Under the pieces are notes generated by a model. It did not search any database. It saw nothing but the letters and a program-made list of their open reading frames with translations, and was not told the origin of the DNA. A stretch of 5,828 nt of DNA from WHTF01 sp964482425 (GTDB lineage Bacteria > Desulfobacterota > Binatia > UBA9968), in contig CAYZXN010000236.1 of NCBI GenBank assembly GCA_964482425.1, positions 1 to 5,828 of the forward strand, given 5' to 3'. This document shows positions 5,684-5,828 of the stretch, piece after piece. Every line of letters starts with the position of its first letter. Within the stretch, counting starts at the first letter, position 1. Both the position numbers and the translations under genes were made by a program.

Positions 5684-5828
5684 CTAAAATTCCTCCCTCT
5701 TTTTTTTGATGGTCAAGAAATTTCTCTCGCCATGCCTTGTGTACTCGAGGCCATCCATGAGTCTGCGCACGAGATGAATTCCCAGTCCGCCGATCGTCCT
5801 TTCTTCCAAGGGTTTCGCCATGTCGGGT
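5684..5828 (-). CDS. Anti-sigma regulatory factor (RsbW/SpoIIAB-like kinase), C-terminal fragment
   Basis: Only the last 47 codons are in the window; the gene begins beyond base 5828. The residues PDMAKPLEER, TIGGLGIHLVRRLMD and LEYTRHGERNFLTIKKK match the end of the GHKL-type ATPase domain of bacterial anti-sigma serine kinases: GGLGIHLV is the glycine-rich ATP-lid segment and NxLTIxK the last strand. Such kinases bind a sigma factor or other target and phosphorylate the partner STAS protein, here presumably the next gene. The stop TAG is directly followed, in the same frame, by the upstream extension of the STAS frame. A run of eight A (minus strand, 5707-5700) near the end encodes Lys-Lys-Lys. 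Confidence 0.87.
   Translation of the reverse strand, partial: PDMAKPLEERTIGGLGIHLVRRLMDGLEYTRHGERNFLTIKKKREEF
5692..5697 (-). promoter_or_regulatory. Shine-Dalgarno site inside the kinase end, pointing at an ATC codon
   Basis: GGGAGG on the minus strand lies within the last codons of the anti-sigma kinase. The eighth base after it is the end of the kinase TAG, and the next codon is ATC (5683-5681), where the STAS protein would be expected to begin. Spacing and strength are ideal for initiation; only the start codon is unusual. Confidence 0.5.

Noticed and set aside
5700..5707. A AAA AAG slippery heptamer near the end of the kinase gene
   Set aside because: A -1 shift leads to a stop within about ten codons, and +1 does not enter the STAS frame, since the STAS frame is already the zero frame. 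No product is gained.
1..5828. CRISPR array, tRNA, rRNA, insertion sequence or attachment site
   Set aside because: No regular direct repeats with spacers, tRNA-like cloverleaf, transposase or terminal inverted repeats were seen on either strand.

Overview
The window looks like chromosome from a fairly GC-rich, Gram-negative bacterium, most likely a member of the Pseudomonadota and perhaps an alphaproteobacterium of the Bradyrhizobium type. The evidence is a complete three-subunit TRAP transporter, a Tat-type signal on its binding protein, long open frames on both strands from GC-rich codon use, and Shine-Dalgarno (SD) sites of the GGAGG type. The taxonomic call is an inference. All recognisable genes are on the minus strand, so the reading order is from high to low coordinates.

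Right end (about 5828-5348): the tail of an RsbW/SpoIIAB-type anti-sigma serine kinase is followed immediately, in the same frame, by a STAS-domain anti-anti-sigma factor. This is a partner-switching pair. The STAS gene has an odd start: a good SD site points at an ATC codon directly after the kinase stop, whereas the first conventional start (GTG at 5647) lies 12 codons inside the domain.

Middle (5347-1163): a good sigma70-like promoter (TTGACG, 17 bp, TATAAG on the minus strand) precedes dctP, dctQ and dctM, which encode a TRAP transporter for an organic acid. DctP is a Tat-exported, TakP-like binding protein with a basic Lys/Pro/Ala tail. DctQ has an acidic cytoplasmic tail. DctM is about 200 residues longer than usual because of an insertion: two extra predicted membrane helices around an acidic, proline-rich loop that carries three GLV motifs exactly 20 residues apart. 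dctQ and dctM overlap by 4 bases (GTGA). The dctP-dctQ gap (3796-4011) is rich in inverted repeats, including a perfect 10-bp pair that can mask an SD-like GGAGGA. It also holds a 39-codon open frame whose stop overlaps the dctQ start, and dctQ itself lacks a clear SD.

Left end (1062-1): an amidase-signature hydrolase starts 100 bp after dctM on the same strand and runs off the window. Its order suggests a catabolic unit in which the TRAP system imports a carboxylated compound and the amidase cleaves an amide bond in it or in a product. The substrate cannot be read from the sequence. The main points for follow-up are the structured dctP-dctQ gap, the DctM loop together with the DctP tail, and the STAS start.
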